64,000 nucleotides of DNA from Xanthomonas sp. 3793 (GTDB taxonomy: Bacteria; Pseudomonadota; Gammaproteobacteria; Xanthomonadales; Xanthomonadaceae), in NCBI RefSeq assembly GCF_024806835.1, contig NZ_JANTYU010000003.1, positions 186,001 through 250,000 of the forward strand. The letters are read 5' to 3'. A program made the translations under genes and the position numbers. The notes under the pieces were generated by a model that was not told where the DNA came from, made no database searches, and was given only the letters and a program-made list of their open reading frames with translations. Below are positions 17,659 through 24,921 of the stretch, in pieces (position 1 is the stretch's first letter; each line of letters opens with the position of its first letter).

Positions 17659-17805
17659 GGGATTCGGGATTCGGGATTCGGGATTCGGGATTCGGGAGTC
17701 GGGAGTCGGGAGTCGGGATTCGGGATTCGGGATTCGGGATTCGGGATTCGGGAGTCGGGAGTCGGGAGTCGGGAGTCGGGAGTCGGGAGTCGGGAGTCGG
17801 GAGTC
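17659..17805. repeat. Heptamer array: 21 units of GGGATTC/GGGAGTC
   Basis: Twenty-one uninterrupted 7-bp units, 117 bases upstream of the secreted hydrolase start. The variant base is ordered in blocks: five GGGATTC, three GGGAGTC, five GGGATTC, eight GGGAGTC. The repeated block of five plus a run of the other variant suggests that a larger segment was duplicated and then extended. Because 7 is not a multiple of 3 and the units contain no stop, all frames stay open across it, which creates spurious proline/serine/arginine-rich frames on the minus strand. The rest of 17543-18147 shows no gene. Confidence 0.95.
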
Positions 17806-18147
17806 GGCGGCGAGCGGCGAGCGGCAATTGGAGGCCATCAGTGGAGATGCGGGCTGAGCTGCAGCCGGACACATGTCCCGCTGGCATCACCGAGACCCAC
17901 GTTTCGAGGGGACCGCCGTGCTGCAGACACGGCAACACCGCTTGGCTGTCTATCCCTTCAGGACACCATTAGACCGCCAAAGCCAAGCAGGCGCTGCGCA
18001 GCCAAGCGCTCACCACAAGATGCAGTGCACAGACCCGCAATCCACGTCCATCGATGCGCCTGGCGCGGCTGGCCCTGCAACAACGCACGCAGCGCCTAGG
18101 CAGCGGTCGTCACGACCCGCCAGCGCCGCGGCACCAGCCGCCAATCC

Positions 18148-19122
18148 TCAACCCACGAAGTGCTGATAGCCACGTTGGGGCGGTTGCCAAGGATGGCCGT
18201 CGGCGTCGTGCACCACCACGCCCGGTGCGGCAACGATCTGGCCGATGCGCGTGGCAGCCACTCCGGCAAACGCCATCGCCTGCAGCACGGCATCGCGGTG
18301 CTGCGGCGCGGCGGTGAAACACAGCTCGTAGTCGTCGCCGCCGCCCAATTGCCAGCCGATGCACTGCACCGCGCTGATTGCATCGCTGCGTGGCATCTGC
18401 GGCAAGTCGGTGAACGCCAGCTGCGCGCCCACACCACTGCGTTCGCACAGATGGCCCAGATCGGCCAGCAGGCCGTCGGAGACATCAACACAGGCATGCG
18501 CAAGCCCACGCAGACGCAAACCCGCCTGCACGCGCGGCTGCGGACGCAGCAAGCGGAGGCGCCATGCTTCATGCAGCCGGTCAGCCGCCACATGCGTGAC
18601 ATCCAACGTACCGGCCTGCCAGAGCGACAAGGCCGCCGCCGCTTCGCCAAGCTGGCCAGTCACCCACACATCATCGCCCACGCGCGCGCCATCGCGACGC
18701 AGCGCAGCCCCCGGCGGCACGCTACCGATCGCGGTGACCGCGCACGACAACGGACCGCGCGTGGTATCGCCGCCGACCAGCGCAATGCCGTGCGCATCGG
18801 CGAGCGCGAAGAACCCATCGGCAAATGCGTCCACCCACGCCAGATCGTCGTGCGGCAGGGACAGCGACAAGGTGCACCAGCGCGGTTGCGCGCCCATCGC
18901 CGCAAGGTCGGACAGATTCACCGCCAGCGTCTTCCAGCCCAGATCGTCGGGCAGCGTTTCGTGCGGAAAATGCACCCCGGCATTGAGCGTGTCGGCAGTG
19001 ATGGCCAACTGCTCGCCGGCCGGCGGCTGCAGCAGCGCTGCGTCGTCGCCGATGCCCAACGGCACATCGGCACGCGCAGCGATGCGCGCGCGCAGACGAG
19101 CAATCAGATCGAATTCGGGCAT
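18148..19122 (-). CDS. thiL: Thiamine-monophosphate kinase
   Basis: ThiL phosphorylates thiamine monophosphate to the active cofactor thiamine pyrophosphate using ATP. The 324-residue protein has the PurM-like signature elements: G-I-G-D-D-A-A near residue 25, T-A-D-T-L near residue 45, G-G-D-T-T-R-G near residue 120 and D-V-S-D-G-L-L-A-D near residue 220. All are in the right order and the length is normal. The start at 19122 gives the conserved M-P-E-F-D-L-I N-terminus. It follows nusB at a distance of 222 bases on the same strand, the common ribH-nusB-thiL order. The spacer between contains a degenerate G-rich heptamer stretch and no obvious promoter. Confidence 0.95.
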   Translation of the reverse strand: MPEFDLIARLRARIAARADVPLGIGDDAALLQPPAGEQLAITADTLNAGVHFPHETLPDDLGWKTLAVNLSDLAAMGAQPRWCTLSLSLPHDDLAWVDAFADGFFALADAHGIALVGGDTTRGPLSCAVTAIGSVPPGAALRRDGARVGDDVWVTGQLGEAAAALSLWQAGTLDVTHVAADRLHEAWRLRLLRPQPRVQAGLRLRGLAHACVDVSDGLLADLGHLCERSGVGAQLAFTDLPQMPRSDAISAVQCIGWQLGGGDDYELCFTAAPQHRDAVLQAMAFAGVAATRIGQIVAAPGVVVHDADGHPWQPPQRGYQHFVG

Positions 19123-19344
19123 TTGAAGGGCCGGGAATGGGGATTTGGCATTCGGGATTGGTAACAGCAGGCGGTGTGAAGTGCGACACGACAGCTGGCC
19201 AGCCATCCTATCGAAGGATGCGACAGCGCAGACATAGCGGATCAACTCAAGGCTGCGTCACTCAAGCGAAGGCGCTCGCACCTTGCATCAGCAGGACCTG
19301 CGCTCGCTGCCAATCCCTAATCACGAATGCCGAATCCCGGCGCC

Positions 19345-19815
19345 TCAGGCGCCGGACTCGACCTTGCGCCACTCCACGGCAGCGCGATCCAGCACGCCGT
19401 TGACGTAGGTGTGACCGTGTTCGGAGCCGAAGCGCTTGGCGGTTTCGATCGCTTCGTTGATCACCACGCGGTAGGGCACGTCCTGGCGATACAGCAGCTC
19501 GTAGGCAGCCAGGCGCAGCACCGCGCGTTCGATCGCGTCGACCTCTTCCACGCCACGATCCAGGTACGGCGTCAACGCGGTATCCAGTTCGGCGCGATGG
19601 GTGAGCACGCCTTCCACCAGGCTTTCGAAGTACGCCAGGTCGGCCACTTCGTGCGCCTGCTCATGTGCAAACTGGCCGATCACCTGCTTGGCAAAGCCGC
19701 CGGAGATCTGCCAGGCATACACCGCCTGCAGCGCACGGCGGCGTGCACGCGAGCGCAGCACCGGGTCGATGCCGTCGCGACGGCCGTGGCGGGCATGTCC
19801 ACCGGACTTGCTCAT
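19345..19815 (-). CDS. nusB: Transcription antitermination factor NusB
   Basis: NusB binds boxA RNA with NusE (S10) and is needed for processive rRNA transcription. The 156-residue protein contains the family's [15 protein letters not shown] opening, then L-R-L-A-A-Y-E-L-L and [10 protein letters not shown], and ends with the N-G-V-L-D-R-A-A motif. The start overlaps the ribH stop by four bases (ATGA), so it is translationally coupled to riboflavin biosynthesis, a standard arrangement. Confidence 0.96.
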   Translation of the reverse strand: MSKSGGHARHGRRDGIDPVLRSRARRRALQAVYAWQISGGFAKQVIGQFAHEQAHEVADLAYFESLVEGVLTHRAELDTALTPYLDRGVEEVDAIERAVLRLAAYELLYRQDVPYRVVINEAIETAKRFGSEHGHTYVNGVLDRAAVEWRKVESGA

Positions 19816-20276
19816 GGCAACAACTCCATCAAATTCACCAGTTCCAGCGCGGCAAGCGCGCATTCCTCGCCCTTGTTGCCATGGCTGCCGCCGGCGCGTG
19901 CCTCGGCATCTTCCACCCGCTCGACCGCCAGCACACCGTTGAGCACCGGCACGCCGGTCTGCAGCTGCACGCTCATCAGGCCCTCGGCGCACAGGTCGGC
20001 CACGTGTTCGTAGTGGCGGGTATCTCCACGGATCACGCAGCCCAGCGCAATGATCGCGCCGTGCTGGCCAGACTGCGCCACCCGGTTGGCGGCGATCGGA
20101 ATTTCCCAGGCGCCGGGCACGCGGATCACGTCGATGGCGTCCTCGCCGATGCCGTTGCCGGCCAGGCTCTGGCGCGCGCCGGCAACCAGCACGTCGGTGA
20201 TACGGGCATTCCAGCGGCTGGCGATGATCGCAAAGCGCGCGGTGGTGGGGCGAAGATCGCCTTCGTAGTGGGTCAT
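19812..20276 (-). CDS. ribH: 6,7-dimethyl-8-ribityllumazine synthase
   Basis: RibH condenses the 3,4-dihydroxy-2-butanone 4-phosphate made by RibBA with the pyrimidine from RibD to form lumazine, the direct riboflavin precursor. The 154-residue protein contains A-S-R-W-N near residue 22, V-P-G-A-W-E-I-P near residue 57, [11 protein letters not shown] near residue 82 and the G-N-K-G-E-E-C C-terminal element. A second in-frame ATG 12 bases upstream (20288) is possible; the downstream ATG matches the usual N-terminus. The 240-base gap to ribBA contains a long inverted repeat (listed). Confidence 0.95.
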   Translation of the reverse strand: MTHYEGDLRPTTARFAIIASRWNARITDVLVAGARQSLAGNGIGEDAIDVIRVPGAWEIPIAANRVAQSGQHGAIIALGCVIRGDTRHYEHVADLCAEGLMSVQLQTGVPVLNGVLAVERVEDAEARAGGSHGNKGEECALAALELVNLMELLP

Positions 20277-20403
20277 GCGGGTCGGCAACTCGAGGGGGCG
20301 GGAAGTTTAACAGCTGCCGGGCCCGGGCCCGGCCGACATGCACGGCAGCGGCCCACCGAAGCAGGCACTGCCGGGGCGTCCGGGACGCCAGGGCGCATCA
20401 CCT

Positions 20404-20503
20404 GCAGCGCATGGTTGCCAGCGGCAGGCGGTTGGCGATGGGCCACGGGCGACGTCACCGCCCGCATCTTCGACACCCGCACCTGCTGGCAACCATGCGC
20501 TGC
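20404..20503. repeat. 19-bp perfect inverted repeat between ribBA and ribH
   Basis: Arms at 20404-20422 and 20485-20503 are perfectly complementary over 19 bases (GCAGCGCATGGTTGCCAGC), with a 62-base GC-rich loop. In the minus-strand transcript it would form a strong stem between two riboflavin genes. It could be a processing site, an attenuator of downstream ribH-nusB, or a small repeat element. The remaining ~110 bases before ribH show nothing. Confidence 0.85.
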
Positions 20504-20519
20504 CGGCACTGGATTGCGC

Positions 20520-21659
20520 TTACGGCACCGCTGTCGGCGGCACCGAACGCAGCGCTTCGCCCGGGTGGCATTCCAGATACTCCACCACCTCCAGCCCGAA
20601 ACCGGCCAGGCCGATCTGGCGGCGCGGGGTCCCCAGCACGCGCAGCTTGCCCAGACCGAGCTCGGCCAGGATCTGCGCGCCGGCTCCATTGCGCCGCCAC
20701 TGGCTGACGTCCTTGGCATTGGCGGCAGCTTCGGGCTGCTGGCGCAACCGCGCCAACAGCGATTCGCTGTCGCGCGGGGCCGACAGCACCACCATCACGC
20801 CCTGTCCTTCGGCGGAGATCGCACGCAAGGCATCGGTGGCGGCCACGCCAAAATCATCGCGCTGCCAATGCAGCAGATCGGCCAACGGGTTTTCCACCTG
20901 CACGCGCACCAGCGTGGGCGTATTCGGCTCGGCCACGCCGCGCACCAGGGCAAAGTGCAGGTCGTGCGCGATGCGGTCGCGGTAGGTCACCAGTTTGAAC
21001 GGGCCGAACTCGGTGGTGATGTCGCGCTCGTCCACCCGTTCGACGGTGTGCTCGTTGGCCAGCCGGTAGGCGATCAGATCGGCGATCGAGCCCATCTTCA
21101 GCCCGTGCTCGCGTGCGAACACTTCCAGCTGCGGGCGGCGCGCCATGCTGCCATCCGGGTTGAGCACTTCCACCAGCACGCCGGCCGGTTCCAGCCCGGC
21201 CAGCATCGGCAGATCGCTGGCGGCTTCGGTATGGCCGGCGCGGGTCAGTACGCCACCGGGCTGCGAAATCAGCGGGAAAATATGCCCTGGCTGGCTCAGA
21301 TCCTGCGGTTTGGCATCCGGACGTACCGCGGTCCGCACCGTATGCGCACGGTCGTAGGCCGAGATACCGGTGGTAACGCCTTCGGCCGCCTCGATGCTGA
21401 CGGTGAAGTTGGTCTGGAACTGCGCGGTGTTATTGCGCACCATCGGCGCAAGACCAAGCTGGGCGCAGCGCTCGCGGGTCAGCGACAGGCACACCAGTCC
21501 ACGCGCGTGGGTCACCATGAAATTGATGTCCGACGGCTTGACCAGCTCGGCGGCCATGATCAGATCACCTTCGTTTTCGCGGTCTTCGTCGTCGACGATC
21601 ACCACCATGCGCCCGGCGCGCAACTCTTCGATCAGCTCGGGAACCGGCGCGAAATTCAT
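20520..21659 (-). CDS. ribBA: 3,4-dihydroxy-2-butanone 4-phosphate synthase with a degenerate GTP cyclohydrolase II domain
   Basis: Residues 1 to about 205 are a complete RibB domain: [10 protein letters not shown] acidic loop, T-H-A-R-G-L, and G-H-T-E-A-A-S-D-L, so conversion of ribulose 5-phosphate to the four-carbon riboflavin precursor is expected. From about residue 215 the sequence aligns with GTP cyclohydrolase II. However, the zinc-binding segment that reads S-E-C-L-T-G-D ... R-C-D-C-G in active enzymes is here V-E-N-P-L-A-D ... Q-R-D-D-F-G: all three cysteines are gone. The H-R-Q-E-G-R catalytic segment is also not recognisable. I infer that this half is not a GTP cyclohydrolase and that a separate RibA is encoded elsewhere. 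The start overlaps the ribE stop by four bases. The gene is often labelled bifunctional; that label should not be taken at face value here. Confidence 0.9.
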   Translation of the reverse strand: MNFAPVPELIEELRAGRMVVIVDDEDRENEGDLIMAAELVKPSDINFMVTHARGLVCLSLTRERCAQLGLAPMVRNNTAQFQTNFTVSIEAAEGVTTGISAYDRAHTVRTAVRPDAKPQDLSQPGHIFPLISQPGGVLTRAGHTEAASDLPMLAGLEPAGVLVEVLNPDGSMARRPQLEVFAREHGLKMGSIADLIAYRLANEHTVERVDERDITTEFGPFKLVTYRDRIAHDLHFALVRGVAEPNTPTLVRVQVENPLADLLHWQRDDFGVAATDALRAISAEGQGVMVVLSAPRDSESLLARLRQQPEAAANAKDVSQWRRNGAGAQILAELGLGKLRVLGTPRRQIGLAGFGLEVVEYLECHPGEALRSVPPTAVP

Positions 21660-22258
21660 GCTGCACCCCGCGTGCCGAGCAGGCGCTCGACATAGCGCGC
21701 CACCAGATCGATTTCCAGATTCACCGCAGCGCCCACGGCAGTGGCCGCAAACGCGGTATTGGCGACCGTGTGCGGAATCAACGCCACTTCAAAGCCGGCC
21801 TCGTCCACGTCGTTGACGGTGAGGCTGACGCCGTCCACGCAGATCGAGCCCTTCTTGGCGACATAGCGCAATACGGCAGGCGAAGCGGCAAACCGCCAGC
21901 GCTGCGCACGCGCATCGCCGTGCACCGATTGCACCTGACCCAGTCCATCGACGTGGCCACTGACAAGATGCCCGCCCAGGCGATCGGTCGGGCGCATCGC
22001 ACGCTCAAGGTTGATCACCGCGCCTTCCGGCAACGTACCCAAGGTGGTCAGCGACAGGGTTTCGGTGGACGCATCGGCTTGAAAACTGGCTGCGTCGAAC
22101 GCGATCACGGTCAGGCAGACGCCGTTGACGGCGATGCTTTCGCCGAGCTGCACCGCCTCGAACGGCAAGTTGCCGACAGCGAAGCTAAACCGCACATCGC
22201 CGCCCTGCGGCTGGCGCGCCGCCAGACGGCCCACGCCTTCAATGATTCCGGTGAACAT
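21656..22258 (-). CDS. ribE: Riboflavin synthase alpha chain
   Basis: The enzyme dismutates two lumazine molecules to riboflavin. The 200-residue protein has the two internally similar lumazine-binding barrels: M-F-T-G-I-I-E at the start, then S-I-A-V-N-G-V-C-L-T-V in the first barrel, and L-G-G-H-L-V-S-G-H-V-D-G and C-V-D-G-V-S-L-T-V-N in the second. It lies downstream of an FMN riboswitch and is the first gene of ribE-ribBA-ribH-nusB. The leader between the riboswitch and the start is about 180 bases long and contains a GC-rich hairpin near the riboswitch. Confidence 0.96.
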   Translation of the reverse strand: MFTGIIEGVGRLAARQPQGGDVRFSFAVGNLPFEAVQLGESIAVNGVCLTVIAFDAASFQADASTETLSLTTLGTLPEGAVINLERAMRPTDRLGGHLVSGHVDGLGQVQSVHGDARAQRWRFAASPAVLRYVAKKGSICVDGVSLTVNDVDEAGFEVALIPHTVANTAFAATAVGAAVNLEIDLVARYVERLLGTRGAA

Positions 22259-22381
22259 CAGCGCACCCCCGTTTGCAGCAACGATCGTGGTGGCTTGGCG
22301 CAGTGGAGGGTCGCGATGCAACGCGACAGGTGATGCAAAGACATAGTCGTTTCTCGCAGAAGTTGAGCGAAAAACGCCGCA

Positions 22382-22423
22382 AGGCAAAGCAAACAGGCGC
22401 GCGCGCAGCCGCAAGGCTGCGCG
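22382..22423 (-). promoter_or_regulatory. GC-rich hairpin in the ribE leader, possible riboswitch expression platform
   Basis: On the minus strand, within about 35 bases of the aptamer, arms CGCGCAGCC and GGCTGCGCG form a nine-base-pair stem with a four-base loop, followed by a CT/TG-rich run containing TTTG and TTTT stretches. This is where a terminator-type expression platform would be expected. No clean U-tract follows, so the mechanism is uncertain. Confidence 0.45.
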
Positions 22424-22436
22424 TTGGCCGTCTTCT

Positions 22437-22596
22437 TTCATCCGGACTATACCGTCGGCTCCGGCATCGGACCGGATCTGCTGACCTTCGCACCACCCCC
22501 GCAATGAACTGCCGGGCGCCGCCGCGAAGCGCTCGCGGGCTCGCACGTTTGCACGTGCCTACCGCCGGTGGGGAATCGCACCCCGCCCTGAAGACG
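22437..22596 (-). promoter_or_regulatory. FMN riboswitch (RFN element)
   Basis: Read on the minus strand, the conserved RFN blocks are present in order. They are CUUCAGGGCGGGGUGCGAUUCCCCACCGGCGGU at the 5' side, AGCCCGCGAGCGC in the variable arm, GGUCAGCAGAUCCGGUC and GCCGGAGCCGACGGUAUAGUCCGGAUG at the 3' side. The aptamer binds flavin mononucleotide and represses riboflavin genes when the cofactor is plentiful. It is followed by ribE rather than ribD, which in this genome lies about 2.7 kb upstream in a separate operon. Confidence 0.96.
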
Positions 22597-22816
22597 TTCG
22601 TGAGTACCGGCGAACCGGCCGGCGCAGTTTAACAGCGTGCACCGGCGCCGTTGCTGACCACCGGCTAAGGCCGGCAGGACGCTGTGTCGTGTCAGGAATT
22701 TCCCCATAGCAAGTTTTGTGAAGAGTCTGTTAAATTGCGCGCCGCGGCGGGAGACGTCGCGCTCTTTTCCAGCCCGTCGGCCGGAAGACACGGACATCAA
22801 TTCAGAGAGAACACTC

Positions 22817-23440
22817 ATGCGCACCACCCTGATTCTGGCTGCCCTACTGGCCGCCGCCCCGTTTGCCGCCGCTGCTGAAGGCCTGAGCTACAGCTATGTC
22901 GAAGGCGGCTGGAACCGCACCGAAATCACCGTGAACGGCGATTCGGACGACCTGGACGGCGGCTACCTGCGCGGTTCGTGGCAGATTGCCGAGCCGGTCT
23001 ACCTGCTCGCCGGCTACCAGCGTGCCACCAAGGATTTCAACCTCGGCTCCGGCTTCGTGCTCGAAGGCACCTTGCAGCAGGCCAGCGTCGGTATCGGCTA
23101 TCGCCAGGAAATGACCGAGCGCGTCGAGTTCATCGCCGACATCAGCGTGCTGCGATCCAAGGTCGAATCCGACCTGCGCCTTCGTGGCCGCTCGGTGGAC
23201 GACTCCTCGGACACCAGTAGCCTCGGCTTCGGCAACCTCGGCCTGCGTGGCAAGCCCTCGCCACGTACCGAAGCTTGGATCAAGGCCGGCTACATCGACG
23301 GCAGCGACGTGGACGAAGGCGAATTCGTCGGCACCCTCGGCGGCCAGGTCAATTTCACCAAGACCTGGGGTATCGTTGCCGAAGCGCAGTTCATCGACAA
23401 CGCCAACCAGTACCGTGTCGGCGTGCGCGCAAGCTTCTGA
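22817..23440 (+). CDS. Ax21-family outer-membrane beta-barrel protein
   Basis: A 207-residue exported protein: signal peptide ending A-F-A-A-A-A (about residue 20), mature start E-G-L-S-Y-S-Y-V-E-G-G-W, then alternating beta strands and a C-terminal phenylalanine (R-A-S-F), as required for outer-membrane insertion. The G-L-S-Y-x-Y-V-E-G-G opening and size place it with the Ax21-like porin-type proteins of Xanthomonas and Stenotrophomonas. Members are abundant outer-membrane and vesicle proteins; earlier claims that Ax21 is a quorum signal or immune elicitor were withdrawn, so I assign no signalling role. It is divergent from the FMN riboswitch, carries a strong terminator, and interrupts the riboflavin gene run. 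Confidence 0.82.
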   Translation: MRTTLILAALLAAAPFAAAAEGLSYSYVEGGWNRTEITVNGDSDDLDGGYLRGSWQIAEPVYLLAGYQRATKDFNLGSGFVLEGTLQQASVGIGYRQEMTERVEFIADISVLRSKVESDLRLRGRSVDDSSDTSSLGFGNLGLRGKPSPRTEAWIKAGYIDGSDVDEGEFVGTLGGQVNFTKTWGIVAEAQFIDNANQYRVGVRASF

Positions 23441-23458
23441 TCGACGCGCTGCAGCTAC

Positions 23459-23488
23459 AAAAAAGGCTCCGCTTGCGGAGCCTTTTTT
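23459..23488. terminator. Intrinsic terminator after the Ax21-family gene
   Basis: A 14-base perfect inverted repeat whose arms begin and end in A6/T6 (AAAAAAGGCTCCGC and its complement), with a two- to four-base loop, 19 bases after the stop codon. It can work in both directions and separates this gene from the convergent methyltransferase-like gene. Confidence 0.95.
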
Positions 23489-23765
23489 ATGTTCGGCCCT
23501 TCCTGGCACGATCGGCCCGACCTGACGGAAAAACGCTTCAACAAGCAACTGGGTACCGATGCTCTATCGTCCGATCGGAACGCTGCTTGTACACCATTCG
23601 CAGCTGGAACGTGCGCCCCTGCGAAACGCAGCACATCAGGTTTGAAGCGCCCGACGACACTCCAGCGGCGGCGGCACCCGCCAATGTCCAATGTCGACAG
23701 GAACACAGGGCGAATCGCAGGGCGCCAGGTCAAACGCACCATTGATCGACGTGCGTGACGCGGGT

Positions 23766-24272
23766 TCAGAGCCAGCGACGCACCGCTGCGCGGTACACCG
23801 CATAGTCGGCCTGGAAGCGTGCCGACAGGCAGCGTTCCTCGGGCAGTATCTGAAAAACCGTGACATAGCCGATAAACAGCGCCACTTCGAACAGGCCAAG
23901 CAGCTGCCCGTGGCAGATGACCCAGCCCAGCAATGCCAGGGCATAGCCCAGGTACATCGGGTGACGCGAGTACCGATACAGCCCGGATGTCACCAAGGCA
24001 GAAGATCGCTCCGGGTGCAGTGGATTGACCGTGGTACGCGCAGACCGAAACATGACTTTCGACCACGCGTTGATCGAAAGGCCAAGCACAACGCACGGCA
24101 CGCCAATGGAAATGCATACCCCCGAGGAGACAGCCCCCGGCAATCGCCACACCACTGCTGCAAGCACCACCAGCAGAATGGGCGGTGGAAGCCGCGTTTC
24201 TAGAGCGTGCAACATCGCACGCCCGCTTGCTGCCGTTTGCAGCAGGAAATGCCCATAAACCGGACCACGCAT
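23766..24272 (-). CDS. Isoprenylcysteine carboxyl methyltransferase (ICMT)-family membrane protein
   Basis: A 168-residue polytopic protein. It carries the family signature towards the C-terminus: G-L-Y-R-Y-S-R-H-P-M-Y-L-G-Y near residue 95, several helices, then E-E-R-C-L-S-A-R-F-Q-A-D-Y-A-V-Y-R, the segment that binds S-adenosylmethionine and closes the active site. Bacterial members methylate unidentified small lipids or isoprenoids rather than prenylated proteins. I use the ATG at 24272 because GAGGGG is well placed before it; an internal ATG at 24215 would give a 149-residue form that starts at the first helix. About 280 bases between it and the upstream terminator hold no gene. Confidence 0.8.
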   Translation of the reverse strand: MRGPVYGHFLLQTAASGRAMLHALETRLPPPILLVVLAAVVWRLPGAVSSGVCISIGVPCVVLGLSINAWSKVMFRSARTTVNPLHPERSSALVTSGLYRYSRHPMYLGYALALLGWVICHGQLLGLFEVALFIGYVTVFQILPEERCLSARFQADYAVYRAAVRRWL

Positions 24273-24299
24273 TCGCCCCTCACATCGCCTCGCATCCTG

Positions 24300-24752
24300 C
24301 TACTGATTGATGGTGGTTTCGATGACATCGACGATCTCACTCACGGGGAGTGTGAAGACGCCGGCGTCGCCGTCGTCAAAGGCCGCACGCCATGTCGTGT
24401 AGCCCTCCAGATACTCCGGATTTGCCGGGGCATGCCCCACCAGCGTGGTCACGGAGCTTTCGAGTGTCGTTCTGGACACCGGAAAATGCGGCAACTCCGT
24501 CGAAACGGCATTGGGAGCATGCACGTTCCTGACCCGCACGTCGCGGACGCTGATATGGAACACCTCGCCAATGTTCGATTCGACCTCGATCCTGTTGATC
24601 AGCAGCGTCGAACCCGGCTCCTCGGCCCGGTTGCGGTACTCCCAGACTTGTCCTTCCGCAAACTGCCGGGCATGTGCAGCGAGCATGGTCATAACGAGAA
24701 ATCCGATACGTGAAGAAAGGTGGGTTTCGTCCGTAGAGGCCTGAGAGCACAT
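24300..24752 (-). CDS. Conserved hypothetical protein, probably exported
   Basis: About 150 residues. The chosen start precedes a hydrophobic stretch (I-G-F-L-V-M-T-M-L-A-A-H-A) that looks like a weak signal sequence; the body begins F-A-E-G-Q-V-W-E-Y-R-N-R. The middle alternates short strands (L-L-I-N-R-I-E-V, V-F-H-I-S-V-R-D-V-R-V-R), and the end is E-G-Y-T-T-W-R-A-A-F-D-D-G-D-A-G-V-F-T followed by a helix. The pattern resembles a small family of uncharacterised proteins with a G-Q-V-W-x-Y-R opening. No catalytic residues stand out. The start is uncertain (24830, 24752 and 24692 are all possible, none with a good ribosome-binding site). It sits between ribD and the methyltransferase-like gene. 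Confidence 0.6.
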   Translation of the reverse strand: MCSQASTDETHLSSRIGFLVMTMLAAHARQFAEGQVWEYRNRAEEPGSTLLINRIEVESNIGEVFHISVRDVRVRNVHAPNAVSTELPHFPVSRTTLESSVTTLVGHAPANPEYLEGYTTWRAAFDDGDAGVFTLPVSEIVDVIETTINQ

Positions 24753-24921
24753 ATTGGTCGGCAGTGTGTTCAACCGTCGCCTGCATCGCTGCCCTCCTTC
24801 GCACCTGCGCTGCCCGGGCAGGCCAGGCATTGGGTAACGCCCCCTCGGGCTTCAGCGCTGGCAGAACACGTGCACTACGGGAACAGCATCCCGTAACGTT
24901 CCCTTGCGCCAGAGCCAGCAT

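Noticed and set aside
17659-17805. CRISPR array
   Set aside because: Units are 7 bp and contiguous, with no spacers and no cas genes.
17543-17938. N-terminal extension of the secreted hydrolase through the heptamer array
   Set aside because: The frame is open only because the repeat has no stops; the extension would be Pro/Ser/Arg repeats in front of a clear signal peptide.
22817-23440. Quorum-sensing peptide precursor Ax21
   Set aside because: Sequence features are those of an outer-membrane barrel; the signalling claims for Ax21 were withdrawn.
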